Positions 6,088 to 6,173 of a stretch of DNA of 6,173 nucleotides are shown piece after piece. The notes below the pieces were generated by a model. That model was not told the DNA's origin. It worked only from the letters and a program-made list of their open reading frames with translations, and searched no databases. The stretch's first letter is position 1; each line of letters opens with the position of its first letter. This stretch comes from Pirellulaceae bacterium (GTDB taxonomy: Bacteria; Planctomycetota; Planctomycetia; Pirellulales; Pirellulaceae). Location of the stretch: contig JADLDX010000486.1 of the NCBI GenBank assembly GCA_020846515.1, positions 1-6,173 of the forward strand, read 5' to 3'. The position numbers and the translations under genes were made by a program.

Positions 6088-6116
6088 AACAGGCTCCAAA
6101 CGGAGCTTTCCCTGTT
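6088..6116 (+). terminator. Weak stem-loop after the phosphatase/cytochrome gene, possible terminator
   Basis: AACAGG (6088-6093) pairs with CCTGTT (6111-6116). Inside, CTCC (6094-6097) pairs with GGAG (6102-6105) around the loop AAAC, leaving a 5-nt bulge on the 3' side. It begins 17 bp after the stop codon, the right place for a terminator, but only a short CTT follows, so termination strength is doubtful. Confidence 0.35.
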
Positions 6117-6157
6117 CTTGCCGTTCAGCAGTGCTCGCGAAACCATTTGGCCGAAAC

Positions 6158-6173
6158 AGGATTAAAATGGAAC
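6158..6173 (+). other. Possible start of the next gene at the window edge
   Basis: AGGA (6158-6161), five bases, then ATG (6167-6169) and four further bases. The spacing suits a Shine-Dalgarno site and start codon, but too little sequence remains to test for a coding region. Confidence 0.25.

Overview
This is a 6.2 kb stretch of bacterial chromosome with five large genes and short intergenic gaps. It most likely comes from a planctomycete of the Pirellulaceae type. That assignment is an inference. It rests on a DUF1080 (3-keto-disaccharide hydrolase) protein, an exported redoxin carrying the 'STEKAYMQAA...IPTAFIGGKEGRIEWIGHP' style of active region, a CHAT-domain protein with a helical-repeat front half, a Cys-X3-Cys HMA lipoprotein, a phosphatase-cytochrome fusion, a moderate GC content, and only occasional Shine-Dalgarno sites.

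Layout. Positions 1-2358 (+) hold a large helical-repeat plus CHAT-fold protein whose catalytic His/Cys positions look replaced; its true 5' end may lie outside the window. A good sigma70-like promoter (2380-2408) and a structured leader of about 120 nt lead to a small lipoprotein with a metal-binding HMA domain (2536-3048, +), closed by a strong intrinsic terminator (3103-3130). Next is an exported thioredoxin-fold protein with a WCGPC active site and a helical C-terminal half (start preferred at 3181, end 4350, +). It converges, 9 bp apart, on a DUF1080 protein on the minus strand (5118 to 4360). Divergent from that, across only 47 bp, is an apparently exported protein (5166-6071, +) that combines a CX5R protein-tyrosine/dual-specificity phosphatase-like domain with a C-terminal cytochrome c'-like helical bundle ending in CXXCH. 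The last bases may hold the start of another gene.

How the genes relate. Four of the five products carry export signals. Three of those have redox or metal chemistry: a Cys-X3-Cys metal-binding domain, a CXXC thioredoxin and a covalent-heme motif. The genes are not an obvious operon, because a terminator, a convergent pair and a divergent pair separate them, so a shared pathway is only a suggestion. The two most notable items are the phosphatase/cytochrome c' fusion and the apparently catalytically dead CHAT domain. No tRNA, rRNA, CRISPR array, insertion sequence or phage gene was seen, and no gap between genes exceeds about 180 bp.
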